64,000 bases of DNA from Streptomyces sp. Ag109_O5-10. Lineage in GTDB: Bacteria > Actinomycetota > Actinomycetes > Streptomycetales > Streptomycetaceae. The DNA is taken from contig NZ_FNTQ01000001.1 in assembly GCF_900105755.1 (NCBI RefSeq), positions 1,302,001-1,366,000 of the forward strand, in the 5' to 3' direction. The notes below the pieces were generated by a model that had not been told where the DNA came from, did not search any database, and saw only the letters and a list, made by a program, of their open reading frames with translations. Shown piece by piece: positions 1 through 9,107 of the stretch; position 1 is the stretch's first letter; each line of letters starts with the position of its first letter. The position numbers were made by a program, and so were the translations under genes.

Positions 1-756
1 GGCGGCTCCAGGTCCTGGGAGGAGCGGGCCGGACGGGTGCGCCGGGAGGGCGTCGCGTGGCTGGCGGAGAACGCCCCCGGCCGCTGGTTCACCCCCGGCT
101 TCACCGTGCCCCGGCTGGTCGAGGACCAGCGGACGGCCGACCCGGAGGCGTACGCCGCCTGCTGCGACGCGCTGGCCGCCTTCGACCTGCGGGACCGGCT
201 CGGCGACATCGCCGTGCGCACCCTGCTGATCGCCGGCCGTCAGGACGCCGCTACCCCGCCGCCGCACCTGCGGGAGATCGCGGACGCGGTCTCCGCGGCC
301 ACGCTGGTCGAGCTGCCGGGCGCAGCTCATCTGGCGCCCGCGCAGTGCCCCGAGGCCGTCCTGACCGCGCTCCGCTCCCACCTCGACGGGGGCGCCAGGC
401 GCGGCATGGCGGTGCGCCGCGAGGTGCTGGGCGACGCCCACGTGGACGGCGCCCAGTCCAGGCAGACCCCCTTCACGGCCCGCTTCCAGGACTTCATCTC
501 GCGCTACGCGTGGGGCGAGATCTGGACCGACCCCACGCTCTCCCGCCGCGAACGCAGCATGATCACGCTCACCGCGCTGGTCGCCCACGGCCACTACGAC
601 GAGCTGGCCATGCACGTGCGGGCGGCCCGGCGCAACGGTCTGACCCCGGAGGAGATCGGCGCGGTGCTGCTGCAGACCGCCGTGTACTGCGGGGTCCCGG
701 CGGCCAACTCGGCGTTCGCGACGGCCCAGCGGGTGCTGGCGGAAGAGGAAGGGTGA
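1..756 (+). CDS. pcaL: 3-oxoadipate enol-lactonase / 4-carboxymuconolactone decarboxylase fusion (3' part)
   Basis: The reading frame is open from the first base, so the 5' part of the gene lies outside the window. The first ~125 visible residues are the C-terminal part of an alpha/beta hydrolase; the motif around GRQDAATPP and the GAAHLAP His region are typical of enol-lactonases. Residues ~150-250 match the carboxymuconolactone decarboxylase fold (RERSMITLTALVAHGHYDEL, then the NGLTPEEIGAVLLQ segment). This order is the PcaL fusion of actinobacteria, which carries out two consecutive steps of the protocatechuate branch of the beta-ketoadipate pathway in the cytoplasm. Other pca genes would be expected upstream, outside the window. 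The later vanillate demethylase operon makes protocatechuate, so both could serve lignin-aromatic catabolism. Confidence 0.88.
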   Translation, partial: GGSRSWEERAGRVRREGVAWLAENAPGRWFTPGFTVPRLVEDQRTADPEAYAACCDALAAFDLRDRLGDIAVRTLLIAGRQDAATPPPHLREIADAVSAATLVELPGAAHLAPAQCPEAVLTALRSHLDGGARRGMAVRREVLGDAHVDGAQSRQTPFTARFQDFISRYAWGEIWTDPTLSRRERSMITLTALVAHGHYDELAMHVRAARRNGLTPEEIGAVLLQTAVYCGVPAANSAFATAQRVLAEEEG

Positions 757-805
757 CACTGCCGGGGACAGGCACAGGAACGGGTGCTGTGCCTACGGTG
801 AGGAC

Positions 806-1597
806 ATGTCGACCATCCTGATCACGGGTGCCACCTCCGGACTCGGCCGCTACGTCGCCTTCGAGCTGGTCCGCTCGGGCCATGTCGTCCTCGCGCACGG
901 CCGCGATCCCGGCCGTACCGAGCGGCTTGTCGCGGAACTGCGCACCGAGGGCGAGGCCGAGGCGTTCGTCGCGGACCTAGCCTCTCTGGCGCAGGTCCGC
1001 GAGCTGGGCGCGCGGGTCGCCGACGCGCACCCCGACCTGGACGTGCTGATCAACAACGCGGGCGTCGGTGCCGGCACGCCCGGCTCGGGCCGCGAGCTGA
1101 GCGCCGACGGCCACGAACTGCGTCTCGCCGTCAACTACCTGGCCCCGGTGGCCCTCACCCGCGCCCTCCTCCCCGTCCTGCGCGCGAACACCCCGGCCCG
1201 GATCGTGAACGTCGGCTCGGCGGGCCAGGAGCTACTGGACTTCGACGACCCCGAATTCACCCGCGGCTACCAGGGTTTCGCGGCGTACTGCCGGTCCAAG
1301 TTCGCCCTGGCGGCCCACACCTTCGCCCTGGCGGAGGAGCTGGCGGACACGGGCGTCGCGGTGAACGTCCTGCATCCGGCGACCTTCATGGACACCGCGA
1401 TGGTGCGGGAGGGCGGAGTGGCGCCCTGGAGCACGGTGGCGGACGGCGCCCCGGGCGTCCTGGCCCTGGCGACTCAGGACCTGGGCACGGGCGCCTACTT
1501 CGACGGCACGCGCCCGGCCAGGGCCCACGAGGCGACGTACGCCCGAGAAGTACAGAAACGCCTGTCAGCGGTGACTGATCAACTGCTGGCGCTGTAG
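806..1597 (+). CDS. SDR-family oxidoreductase
   Basis: Short-chain dehydrogenase/reductase of 263 residues, a normal length for the family. The NAD(P)-binding motif TGATSGLG is at the N-terminus, the structural NNAG motif near residue 83, and the catalytic YxxxK as YCRSK near residue 155. A Ser precedes it in VGSAGQ. The ATG at 806 is preceded by GGTGAGG. It follows the pcaL end by 49 bp in the same direction, so it may be read from the same transcript, but no pathway-specific feature ties it to aromatic catabolism. The cytoplasmic substrate is unknown. The neighbouring gene on the far side converges on it. Confidence 0.85.
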   Translation: MSTILITGATSGLGRYVAFELVRSGHVVLAHGRDPGRTERLVAELRTEGEAEAFVADLASLAQVRELGARVADAHPDLDVLINNAGVGAGTPGSGRELSADGHELRLAVNYLAPVALTRALLPVLRANTPARIVNVGSAGQELLDFDDPEFTRGYQGFAAYCRSKFALAAHTFALAEELADTGVAVNVLHPATFMDTAMVREGGVAPWSTVADGAPGVLALATQDLGTGAYFDGTRPARAHEATYAREVQKRLSAVTDQLLAL

Positions 1598-1625
1598 CGC
1601 CCGTTCCTTTCCGGGGCCACACCTC

Positions 1626-4307
1626 TCACCGCAGCCCCCGACCCGTGTCCAGCACCTCCCGAGCCTGAGCGGCCAACCCGTCCGCCCCACAGGATCGAGC
1701 CAGCGCCAGCCCCCGGTTCAACTCGGCCACCGACCGCGCGGCGATCCCGTACTCCACCCGTGCCGCCGCGTGCTCGTACTGGCAGGGCGACGCCTCCAGA
1801 TAGGCAACGGCCTGCGAGGCCAGCCGTACCTGCCGCTGTCCGGTCTCCAGCGCGGCAGCGCACCGCAGCGCCTCGCCGATCGCCGTGTCCGTGCCGAACC
1901 GCTCGGCCTGCCGCCGCGCGTCGCTCGCCAGGCGCGCCGCCCGCGCCGGGTCCTCGTTCGCGAGGGCCCGGGCGAGGTCGAGCGCCCACGGCACGACCAC
2001 CGGGTTGAAGTGACCGCGCGCGGCGGCCGCCTTCTCCGCCGCCTCCAGTTCGTTCACGGCCTCCTCCGTGCGCCCGACGGCGAGCAGCAGCCGGCCGCGC
2101 ACCGACCTCGGGTCCGGCATGACGATGGTGGAGGGATACGGGGGCGCGAAGCCGTACTGTTCGGCGGTCTCCCAGGCCTGCTGGACGTGGCCGCGGGCGA
2201 GCAGCGTGTCGACGAGGTTGCAGGTGGCGGTCCAGTACAGGGGCAGCCCGCGGCCGACCCGTTCGGCGATCCGCAGGGACTCCCGCAGCGAGGTCTCCGC
2301 GTCCCGGAGCCGCCCGCGCCTGCGGTGGCCGAGGCCGACGTAGGCATGGGCGAGGGCGAGGTGGCCGCCGCTCCAGCCGGAGGACTCGTAGGCGCGCAGG
2401 GCCTCGTTGTACAGGCTCTCCGCGCGGTCGAGCCGGTCGGTGTAGACGTAGGAGTTGGCGAGCATCAGCAGGAGTTCGATGCCCCACTCGGTGTCGGTCC
2501 AGCCGAGCCCGGGCGCGAGCCGGCCGTTGACGAGGGAACGGTCGCACAGCTCGACGACCTCCTCGGCGCTCTCGCCCTGTATCAGCAGGTCGAAGCCGCG
2601 CAGCATCAGCAGGGCGCGCTCGGAGTTGTCGCGTCCTGTGCAGGTGGCTGCGAGGTCGGCGAGCCGTTCGGAGCGGCGTGCGGAGACGGCCTCGCCGGCG
2701 ATGCCCTCCCACATGAACTGGACGGCCTGGAGCCGGAGTCTGGCGGGCCCTTCTTCGTGCCGGGCGGCCTCCGCCTCGACCGTGCGGACGGCCTCCTCCA
2801 GCTGGTCGTTGTGCAGGAGGGCCTGGGAGAGCCGGAAGACGGCGTCGACGCGTTCGGGACCGGAGAGGCCGGGCATGCCGAGAGCGCTCCGCAGATGGCC
2901 GATGGTGACGGCGGGGTTGGTGAGCAGGGTCGCGCAGCCCAGCTCGTAGAGCACGCGCGCGTGGACCTCGGGGAGCGGCGGTTCGCGCAGGGCTCGTTCG
3001 AGGCAGCGGCGGGCCGCGTCCGGGGCGCCGACGGCGAGGTGTTCCTTGGCCGCGTCCCGCAGCTGCTCGACGAGTTCCTCGTCGTCGTCCGGGTGCACCT
3101 TCAGCAGGTGGCGGGAGGCCTCGGCGATGCCGCGGCCGTCGTCCAGGACGATCTGGGCGGCGATGCCGTGCATGGCGGTGCACATCGCGGGCGGGATGGA
3201 GTTGTAGACGGCGGTGGCGATCAGCGGGTGGACGAACTCCAGGTCACCGGTGCGGGGCCGGGAGCCGGCCGGGTCGGGCGCGGTGAGGATACGGGCGGTG
3301 CGCAGGAGTTCGGCGCAGCGCTCGGCGTCGTCCACGGCCATGCTGGCGAGCTGGGCGACGAGGTCGACGGAGATGCCGGTGCCGAGGATGGCGGCGGCCC
3401 AGGCGAACCGGGTGGCGTCGACACCGAGGCCTTCGAGGCGGGTGACGAGTCCGCCGCCCCTGGCCGACCGGTTGAGGGCGCGCAGTTCGCCGGCCTGGGC
3501 CTCGACGGGTTCGAGCTCGCTGTCCTGGACCTTGGCGAGGAGTTCCACGGTCTCGTAGGGGTTGCCGCCGGTGACGGCCCAGACCTCGCGGCAGAAGGGG
3601 GCGTCGGCGTGCTCGCCGAGGGTGGCGCGGGTGAGGCCGGCGGTGGCGTCCGGGGTGAGGGCGCTGACGGTGCGCACGGGGCGGCCCGCCGCGGCGGCCA
3701 CGGCGTCGAGGTGGCGGGCGCTGTCACCGCTGACCTCGCCGGGCCGCCGGGCCACCAGGACCAGGACGGACAGGTCGTCGAGGCGTTCGACGAAGGCGGC
3801 CAGCCAGGCCAGCGTCTCCTGGTCGGCCCAGTGCGCGTCGTCGATCAGCAGGACCAGTGGCCAGTCGCGTTTGGCGAGCCGGCGGACGGCGGCGACCAGG
3901 CCGTCGCAGACGCCCTGCGGGTCGGCCTGGCGGTCTCCTGGGTCGGTGATGCCGAGGGCGGGGCCGGCGATCTCGTACCAGTCGCCCAGGTACTCCCGGG
4001 CCTCCTCGGGCAGCAGGGAGACCAGGGCGGGCTGGAGGAGCTGCCGTACCACGTGGAAGGGGACGCTGCGCAGCGTCTCCACGCCACGGGTGGACCAGAC
4101 GGTGCAGCCGCGGCGTTCGGCGATGCGGCGGGTCTCGGCCAGCAGCGCGGTCTTGCCGAGCCCGGCCTCGCCGCGGATCACCAGCAGGTTGCCGGCGGTG
4201 GAACGGTCGGCGCACAGGACATCGAGGGCCTCGGTGACGGCGGCGATCTCCTCCTCGCGCTCCCAGAGGGGAGCCGGGGCGCCTCCCGGGGCCTGCTCCT
4301 CCGTCAT
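1626..4307 (-). CDS. LuxR-type large AAA ATPase lacking the C-terminal HTH
   Basis: A protein of 893 residues starting at the ATG at 4307, chosen because GGGGAGG sits just upstream; the open frame continues further 5' without such a site. The P-loop GEAGLGKT is at residues ~46-53 and a Walker B LVLLIDDAHWAD near residue 150. Both resemble the large ATP-binding LuxR-type (LAL/MalT-like) regulators, and the long C-terminal half looks like TPR-type helical repeats. LAL proteins normally end in a GerE-type DNA-binding domain, but this one stops at RGLALARSCGADGLAAQAREV plus a short tail with no recognisable HTH. Only 28 bp separate its stop from the convergent SDR, so no room for one remains. It may be a truncated regulator or an ATPase signalling by protein contact. 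Confidence 0.75.
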   Translation of the reverse strand: MTEEQAPGGAPAPLWEREEEIAAVTEALDVLCADRSTAGNLLVIRGEAGLGKTALLAETRRIAERRGCTVWSTRGVETLRSVPFHVVRQLLQPALVSLLPEEAREYLGDWYEIAGPALGITDPGDRQADPQGVCDGLVAAVRRLAKRDWPLVLLIDDAHWADQETLAWLAAFVERLDDLSVLVLVARRPGEVSGDSARHLDAVAAAAGRPVRTVSALTPDATAGLTRATLGEHADAPFCREVWAVTGGNPYETVELLAKVQDSELEPVEAQAGELRALNRSARGGGLVTRLEGLGVDATRFAWAAAILGTGISVDLVAQLASMAVDDAERCAELLRTARILTAPDPAGSRPRTGDLEFVHPLIATAVYNSIPPAMCTAMHGIAAQIVLDDGRGIAEASRHLLKVHPDDDEELVEQLRDAAKEHLAVGAPDAARRCLERALREPPLPEVHARVLYELGCATLLTNPAVTIGHLRSALGMPGLSGPERVDAVFRLSQALLHNDQLEEAVRTVEAEAARHEEGPARLRLQAVQFMWEGIAGEAVSARRSERLADLAATCTGRDNSERALLMLRGFDLLIQGESAEEVVELCDRSLVNGRLAPGLGWTDTEWGIELLLMLANSYVYTDRLDRAESLYNEALRAYESSGWSGGHLALAHAYVGLGHRRRGRLRDAETSLRESLRIAERVGRGLPLYWTATCNLVDTLLARGHVQQAWETAEQYGFAPPYPSTIVMPDPRSVRGRLLLAVGRTEEAVNELEAAEKAAAARGHFNPVVVPWALDLARALANEDPARAARLASDARRQAERFGTDTAIGEALRCAAALETGQRQVRLASQAVAYLEASPCQYEHAAARVEYGIAARSVAELNRGLALARSCGADGLAAQAREVLDTGRGLR

Positions 4308-4488
4308 CCTGCTACCTCCCCAAGTCGCCCGAACGACGTACAGACCACGAGCGTAGCCGTCCTGTTGGCTGTCCGGAGGCGGGTCCGGGCAGCTGTGGCC
4401 GCGACGGGTGAAAGCGGGTGCGGCCCGACGACGCGGTACGGCCCCGACCTGCCGCTGTGCAGCGAACGGACCGTCAACGGGCAGGAAC

Positions 4489-5769
4489 ATGAGGCTGACT
4501 TTCGAAGACCGTGCAGTGCGCGAGCGGAACCGGCCCCTCCGGGCGCTGGCGGCGGGCTCGGTGGGGAACTTCATCGAGTGGTACGAGTTCGGTGTCTACG
4601 GCTATGTCGCGACCGTCGTCGCCGAGCGGTTCTTCACCCCGGCGGGCGGCAGCGCGGCCGAAGGGCTGGTGCGCACCTACGCCTCGTTCGGGCTGGCGTT
4701 CTTCTTCCGTCCGCTGGGGGCCGCCCTGTTCGGCCGGCTGGCGGACCGGCTGGGCCGGCGGCCGGTGCTGATCCTGGTGGTGGCGCTGATGACGGGCGCG
4801 ACGGCGCTGATCGGCGTGCTGCCGACGTACGCGCGGGCCGGTGCGCTCGCGCCGTGGCTGCTGACGTTCCTGAGGGTCGTTCAGGGGCTCTCGGCAGGCG
4901 GGGAGTTCGGTGGGGCGGTGGCGATGCTGACCGAGTTCGCGCCGCCGGGACGGCGGGGGCTGTACGGGGCGTGGCAGTCGTTCACCGTGGCGCTGGGGCT
5001 GCTGGGCGGGGCGGGTATGGCGGTAGGCCTGTCCGTGGTACTGACGGCCGATCAGTTCGGCTCCTGGGGGTGGCGGTTGCCGTTCCTGCTGGCGCTGCCG
5101 CTGGGCGCGCTGGCGCTGTGGCTGCGGATCGGTCTCGACGAGACGCCGGAGTTCCGCGAGCCGGCCGTGGAGGCGGCCCGTGCCGTGCCGGTGCCGGTCG
5201 GGGCGGTCGGGCGGGCCGTCGCCCGGGTGATGGGCTGGTCGGCCGCCGGATACACCTTCCTGGTGGTGCTGCCTTCGTACCTCCAGGCGGCCCTGCACAC
5301 CGGCTTCCGCACGGCGCTGCTGGCGACCGTGGTGGCGAACCTGGGGTTCGCTGCGGCGATCCTGCCGGCGGGGCTGTTCAGCGACCGGGTGGGGCGGCGG
5401 CCGGTGATGCTGGCGGGCGCCGGGCTCGTGGTGCTGCTGGCGCTGCCCCTGCTCCACCTCCTCCGGGACCCGGGGACCCCGGCCGCCGTGAAGGGCGCGG
5501 CGCTGTGCGGAGCGGGCGCGGTGGTGGGGCTGATGGCGGGGCCGGGGCCCGCGCTGCTGGCCGAGATGTTCCCGGCCCGGGCCCGCTGCACGGGCCTGGG
5601 ACTCGCCTACGCCTTGTCCAATGCCGTGTTCTCGGGCTGTGCGGGCCTCATCATCACGGAGGCGGTGGGGCGGACCGGGAACCTCGACGTTCCCGGCTAC
5701 TACGCGGCGGCGACCTGCGCGGTCAGCGTGCTCGCGCTGCTCGGACCGCGGCGCACGAAGGCGGGTTGA
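4489..5769 (+). CDS. MFS transporter, metabolite:H+ symporter (MHS) type
   Basis: Membrane protein of 426 residues with about twelve hydrophobic segments. The N-terminal GNFIEWYEFGVYGYVA signature and the ADRLGRRPV loop between helices 2 and 3 are typical of the MHS subfamily (ProP, KgtP, ShiA and relatives), which imports organic acids, betaines or aromatic acids with protons. Start chosen at the ATG at 4489, preceded by a weak GGGCAGG site. The gene is divergent from the LuxR-type ATPase across 181 bp, which suggests local regulation of the transporter by that protein or a shared promoter region; this is inference. anmK follows 16 bp downstream in the same direction, so the two are probably co-transcribed. 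The substrate cannot be read from sequence. Confidence 0.85.
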   Translation: MRLTFEDRAVRERNRPLRALAAGSVGNFIEWYEFGVYGYVATVVAERFFTPAGGSAAEGLVRTYASFGLAFFFRPLGAALFGRLADRLGRRPVLILVVALMTGATALIGVLPTYARAGALAPWLLTFLRVVQGLSAGGEFGGAVAMLTEFAPPGRRGLYGAWQSFTVALGLLGGAGMAVGLSVVLTADQFGSWGWRLPFLLALPLGALALWLRIGLDETPEFREPAVEAARAVPVPVGAVGRAVARVMGWSAAGYTFLVVLPSYLQAALHTGFRTALLATVVANLGFAAAILPAGLFSDRVGRRPVMLAGAGLVVLLALPLLHLLRDPGTPAAVKGAALCGAGAVVGLMAGPGPALLAEMFPARARCTGLGLAYALSNAVFSGCAGLIITEAVGRTGNLDVPGYYAAATCAVSVLALLGPRRTKAG

Positions 5770-5785
5770 GAGGCGGGTTGGGACC

Positions 5786-6928
5786 ATGCTGGTGATCGGC
5801 CTGATGTCCGGGACGTCGTACGACGCGGTGGACGCGGCTGCGGCCGAGCTGCGGCTGCTGGACGGCACGTTGCTGCTGAAGCCGCTGGGGATGGTGAGCA
5901 CGCCGTACGACGAGGAGCTGCGGGAGGCGCTCGCTGGGGCGCTGCCGCCGGCCGCCGTGCCGCTGGCGCGGGTGTGTCTGCTCGACACCCGGATCGGGCA
6001 GGCGTTCGCGGCGGCCGCGGTCCGGGCCGATCGTGAACTGTGCGGCGGGCGTGCCGAGTTGGTGTCCTCGCACGGGCAGACGGTCTACCACTGGGTGGAC
6101 GGCGGCCGGGTGCACGGCACGTTGCAGCTCGGGCAGCCGGCGTGGATCGCGGAGGCGACGGGGCTGCCGGTCGTCGCCGACCTGCGGTCGCGGGACGTGG
6201 CGGCCGGGGGGCAGGGTGCTCCGCTGGTCAGCCTGGTCGACCTGCTGTGGCTGCGCGGACGGCCGGGGACGCCGGTGGCGCTGAACCTGGGCGGGATCGC
6301 CAACCTCACGGCGCCCGACGGCACGGCCTTCGACACCGGGCCCGGATGCGCGCTGCTGGACGCGGCGGTCCGGGAGTTCACCGGCGGCCGGCTGGCGTAC
6401 GACGTGGACGGGGCGCTGGCGGCGCGCGGCCGTCCGCACGGGCCGCTGCTCGAAGAGCTGCTGACGGAGCCGTACTACGCGCTGCCCGCGCCGAAGACGA
6501 CCGGCAAGGAGCTGTTCCACGCCGGGTACTGGCGGGCGCCCGAGGGCCTGTCGGCCGAGGACGCGCTGGCGACCCTCACCCACCTGACCGCCCGGACGGT
6601 GGCGGACGCGGTGCGCGGCGTGGCGGCGACGGAGGTGGTCGCGTCGGGCGGCGGCACCCGCAACCCGGTGCTGATGCGGACGCTGCGCGGCCTGCTCCCG
6701 GAGATCCCGGTGCGCGTCTCGGACGAACTCGGGCTGCCCGCGGCGGCGAAGGAGGCGTACGCCTTCGCGGTCCTCGGCTTCCTCACCGCACACGGCCTCG
6801 CCGGAACGGCCCCGGCCGCCACCGGCGCCCGCCACCCGAGCGTCCTGGGCTCGCTCACCCCGGGACGGAACGGCCTGCGTCTGCCGCCGCCGGCACCGGC
6901 GCCACCGGTCCGACTGCAGCTCGAATGA
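5786..6928 (+). CDS. anmK: Anhydro-N-acetylmuramic acid kinase
   Basis: A protein of 380 residues, the usual AnmK length. The N-terminal GLMSGTSYDAVDAA is the family's phosphate-binding motif; HGQTVYHW, LNLGGIANLT, FDTGPGCALLD and VASGGGTRNP follow in the expected order of the ASKHA fold. The enzyme phosphorylates and hydrolyses 1,6-anhydro-MurNAc, returning murein turnover products to MurNAc-6-P in the cytoplasm. The ATG at 5786 is used because the glycine-rich motif begins only a few residues later; no strong Shine-Dalgarno site is visible. It sits 16 bp after the MFS gene, so the transporter may import a cell-wall-derived sugar or peptide, although MHS carriers are not known for that. Confidence 0.92.
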   Translation: MLVIGLMSGTSYDAVDAAAAELRLLDGTLLLKPLGMVSTPYDEELREALAGALPPAAVPLARVCLLDTRIGQAFAAAAVRADRELCGGRAELVSSHGQTVYHWVDGGRVHGTLQLGQPAWIAEATGLPVVADLRSRDVAAGGQGAPLVSLVDLLWLRGRPGTPVALNLGGIANLTAPDGTAFDTGPGCALLDAAVREFTGGRLAYDVDGALAARGRPHGPLLEELLTEPYYALPAPKTTGKELFHAGYWRAPEGLSAEDALATLTHLTARTVADAVRGVAATEVVASGGGTRNPVLMRTLRGLLPEIPVRVSDELGLPAAAKEAYAFAVLGFLTAHGLAGTAPAATGARHPSVLGSLTPGRNGLRLPPPAPAPPVRLQLE

Positions 6929-7051
6929 GCTGTGCCGGTCCGCTCGAACGAGAGGTGCGGATCCGCTCGACCGGGGTGTGCCGATCCGCCTCGTCCGAAC
7001 ATCGCCGGATCCTCTCATCCGACTTTCACCGACGCCTCATACGGTAGGAGC

Positions 7052-8116
7052 ATGACGCAGGTGACTCCCCCCGGGTGGTATCCCGATCCCGGGCAGACAA
7101 GTGACGGTCCGGCCACCGAACGCTGGTGGGACGGCAAGGCCTGGACGGAGCAGACCCGGCCCGCCGGGTCGGCCGCCGGCTGGGGTCCCCCGCCGCAGCC
7201 GCCGGCCGACGGGGCGCAGCCGGCCTACCCGGCGTATCCGGCCGGCGAGGGCTACCCCGCGTACCCGGGCTATCCGGGGTACCCGGCGCAGCCGCCCGCC
7301 CCCGTCAGGCGTGGGCTGCGTACCGGCATCGCGGTCGGCGTCGCCGTGGCGGTCCTCGCCGCGATCGGGGTCGCCGCGTGGGCGCTGACCGGCAACGGCA
7401 GCGGCGACGGCCGGCAGGCCTCGCAGCAGGGCCCGGGCGGTCAGGGCGGGTTCGGCCAGGGCGGCCCCGAGGGGCAGAACGGCGGCCAGGGCTTCCCGTT
7501 CGGCGGGTCGGGCGGCGGGTCGGGGTCCGGCGGCGCCGACGGGGGCGCCTCGCCGTCGCCGGGCCAGTCCGAGGCGCCGAAGGTCAAGGGCGGCGGCACG
7601 GTGTCGGACTCGATCAACGCCATCAGCATCCCGGTGCCGGACGGCTGGACCGGGCAGTCCATCGAATACGGCGCCAATGTCAGCTCCGACGACTCCTACA
7701 AGTGCCCGGGCGACACCTCGCAGACCTGCACCGCCGGCGGTGCCTACTCGGCGCCCGCGGTGGTGCTGGGCACCAAGGGGGACACCGCCGAGGAGGTCGC
7801 CAAGGCGGACATCGCGGCCAACGCCAAGGAGTCGTACGGCGGCAAGACCTACGGCGCGATCACCTCGCACGAGGTGCTGGCCTCCAAGGCGGTCACGGTG
7901 GCCGGGCAGAAGGGGTACCTGGTCCGCTGGAAGGCGATCACCAGCAAGGGCGCCGACGGCTACGTCGAGTCGCTGGCCTTCCCGTCGCCCGCGAACGCCC
8001 AGCAGATCGTGGTGGTCCGGTTCGGCGTCGACGTCGGACAGAAGGAGTCGATCATCGACACGATCACCACCGGCATCAAGGTGTCCTCGGGCAGCGGCAA
8101 CGGTTCGAACGTCTGA
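7052..8116 (+). CDS. DUF2510 membrane-anchored protein
   Basis: A protein of 354 residues with a clean RBS (GTAGGAG) before the ATG at 7052. The first ~40 residues form a DUF2510 domain (GWYPDP ... RWWDGKAWTEQT). A low-complexity Pro/Tyr stretch with repeats of the YPAYPGYPGYP type follows, then one transmembrane segment around residues 90-115 (GIAVGVAVAVLAAIGVAAWA). A Gly/Gln/Ser-rich linker and an extracytoplasmic globular domain to the C-terminus complete it. This layout is common in actinobacterial envelope proteins of unknown function; the DUF2510 part is cytosolic and the C-terminal part outside. It stands alone, with a strong hairpin after its stop and a convergent TetR gene beyond. 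Confidence 0.8.
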   Translation: MTQVTPPGWYPDPGQTSDGPATERWWDGKAWTEQTRPAGSAAGWGPPPQPPADGAQPAYPAYPAGEGYPAYPGYPGYPAQPPAPVRRGLRTGIAVGVAVAVLAAIGVAAWALTGNGSGDGRQASQQGPGGQGGFGQGGPEGQNGGQGFPFGGSGGGSGSGGADGGASPSPGQSEAPKVKGGGTVSDSINAISIPVPDGWTGQSIEYGANVSSDDSYKCPGDTSQTCTAGGAYSAPAVVLGTKGDTAEEVAKADIAANAKESYGGKTYGAITSHEVLASKAVTVAGQKGYLVRWKAITSKGADGYVESLAFPSPANAQQIVVVRFGVDVGQKESIIDTITTGIKVSSGSGNGSNV

Positions 8117-8139
8117 CCCTCCCGCCCCGGAACAGCAGT

Positions 8140-8187
8140 CGGCCGGGTGGAGCGCCCCTCCGCTCAAAGGGGCACCCCACCCGGCCG
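8140..8187. terminator. Bidirectional terminator hairpin between convergent genes
   Basis: A 20-nt left arm (8140-8159) pairs with the 20-nt right arm (8168-8187) with only two mismatches and an 8-nt loop. It lies 24 bp after the DUF2510 stop and 82 bp beyond the end of the convergent TetR gene. There is no U-tract, as usual for high-GC actinobacteria. Confidence 0.75.
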
Positions 8188-8268
8188 GGGGGTGCGCGCC
8201 GCCCCCGTCCCCACGGTGCGGCGCGAGCAGGTCGCCGTCCAGTCATCCCGTGGACGGCGGCCTGGGTC

Positions 8269-8883
8269 CTAGGTCAGTCCGAGTGCGGGCAGCGCGACGG
8301 CCTCCACGAAACGGACGAGATAGTCGGCGTCGGCGTACTCGCCGGTGAGCACGGGCCGCACCCGCAGCACGCCGAACATCATGGCGGGCACGTAGTCCAG
8401 CGCGGGATGCCCCTGGGGCACCTCGCCCCGCTCGACCCCGCGGCGCAGGATCTGCTGGAGCGCCGCGATCTCGGGTTCCACGAGCGCCTCGCGCAGCGCC
8501 TGCGCCAGCGCCTCGTCCGAGTGCACGGCGTGCCCCAGCGCGGAGAGCAGCCTGGTGTCCTTGCGCGACCAGTCGCCCGCGGCCCGCGCGACCTCGCGCA
8601 GGTCCTGGGCGAGTGACCCGGTGTCGACGCCGGCGAAGCGCACCTCACGGCTGGCCCGCAGCGCGGCCGCGACGAACTGCGGCTTGGTCTTCCACTGCCG
8701 GTAGAGCGTCGACTTGCTGCAGCGGGTGCTCGCGGCGACGCCCTCCATGGAGACGGAGTCGTAGCCGCACTCGCGGATCTGTTCGAGCACGGCGTCGAAG
8801 AACTCCCGCTCACGCTCCGGCGTGATCTTGGAGCGGCGCGAGGCAGCGACCATGTCCGGTCCGTCCGCGGCCTGCGACGTCAT
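8269..8883 (-). CDS. TetR/AcrR-family regulator
   Basis: A protein of 204 residues. The N-terminal TetR helix-turn-helix is clear: REREFFDAVLEQIRECGYDS, followed by VSMEGVAASTRCSKSTLYRQW and a K-rich turn. The C-terminal ligand-binding half is all helical and not assignable to a ligand. It is divergent from the PAP2/EamA pair, and a long inverted repeat in the 224-bp gap is the natural operator, so autorepression and repression of the pair is the simplest model (inference). The start at 8883 gives the normal family N-terminus; an internal Met in DMVAASRR is an alternative. Confidence 0.88.
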   Translation of the reverse strand: MTSQAADGPDMVAASRRSKITPEREREFFDAVLEQIRECGYDSVSMEGVAASTRCSKSTLYRQWKTKPQFVAAALRASREVRFAGVDTGSLAQDLREVARAAGDWSRKDTRLLSALGHAVHSDEALAQALREALVEPEIAALQQILRRGVERGEVPQGHPALDYVPAMMFGVLRVRPVLTGEYADADYLVRFVEAVALPALGLT

Positions 8884-8979
8884 GTGCCCTGCTCCTCACT
8901 CGTTCATCACGTGTGGATCGCTTCCGCCCCGCCCGCCGTTCGGCCGGCGCGGAAACCTACAACCAGTGTGGCCTACGTC

Positions 8980-9035
8980 TATCGATACGCCACTGTACCG
9001 GTACTCGACCGTATCGGTACAGTGGCGTATCGGTA
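8980..9035. promoter_or_regulatory. Long inverted repeat, candidate TetR operator
   Basis: Arms at 8980-8999 and 9016-9035 are reverse complements at 19 of 20 positions, with a 16-bp spacer. The palindrome GTACCGGTAC (8995-9004) and further GTATCG copies (9011-9016 and 9042-9047) lie in and beside it. It sits between the TetR start (8883) and the PAP2 start (9108), where an operator controlling both would be expected. Confidence 0.7.
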
Positions 9036-9107
9036 CGCTTCCGTATCGAAGAGTTCGGGCCACCGTCCGGGACTCGCACAGCACCACCGTCAGTGAGGGG
9101 GCCTGGG

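Noticed and set aside
1588..1601. Hairpin GGCGCT-GT-AGCGCC at the SDR stop
   Set aside because: The loop is too short and the stem overlaps the stop codon; not convincing as a terminator.
1770..5795. A 1341-codon open frame on the plus strand
   Set aside because: It is antisense to the LuxR-type ATPase and then out of frame with the MFS gene; its protein has the biased composition of high-GC shadow frames.
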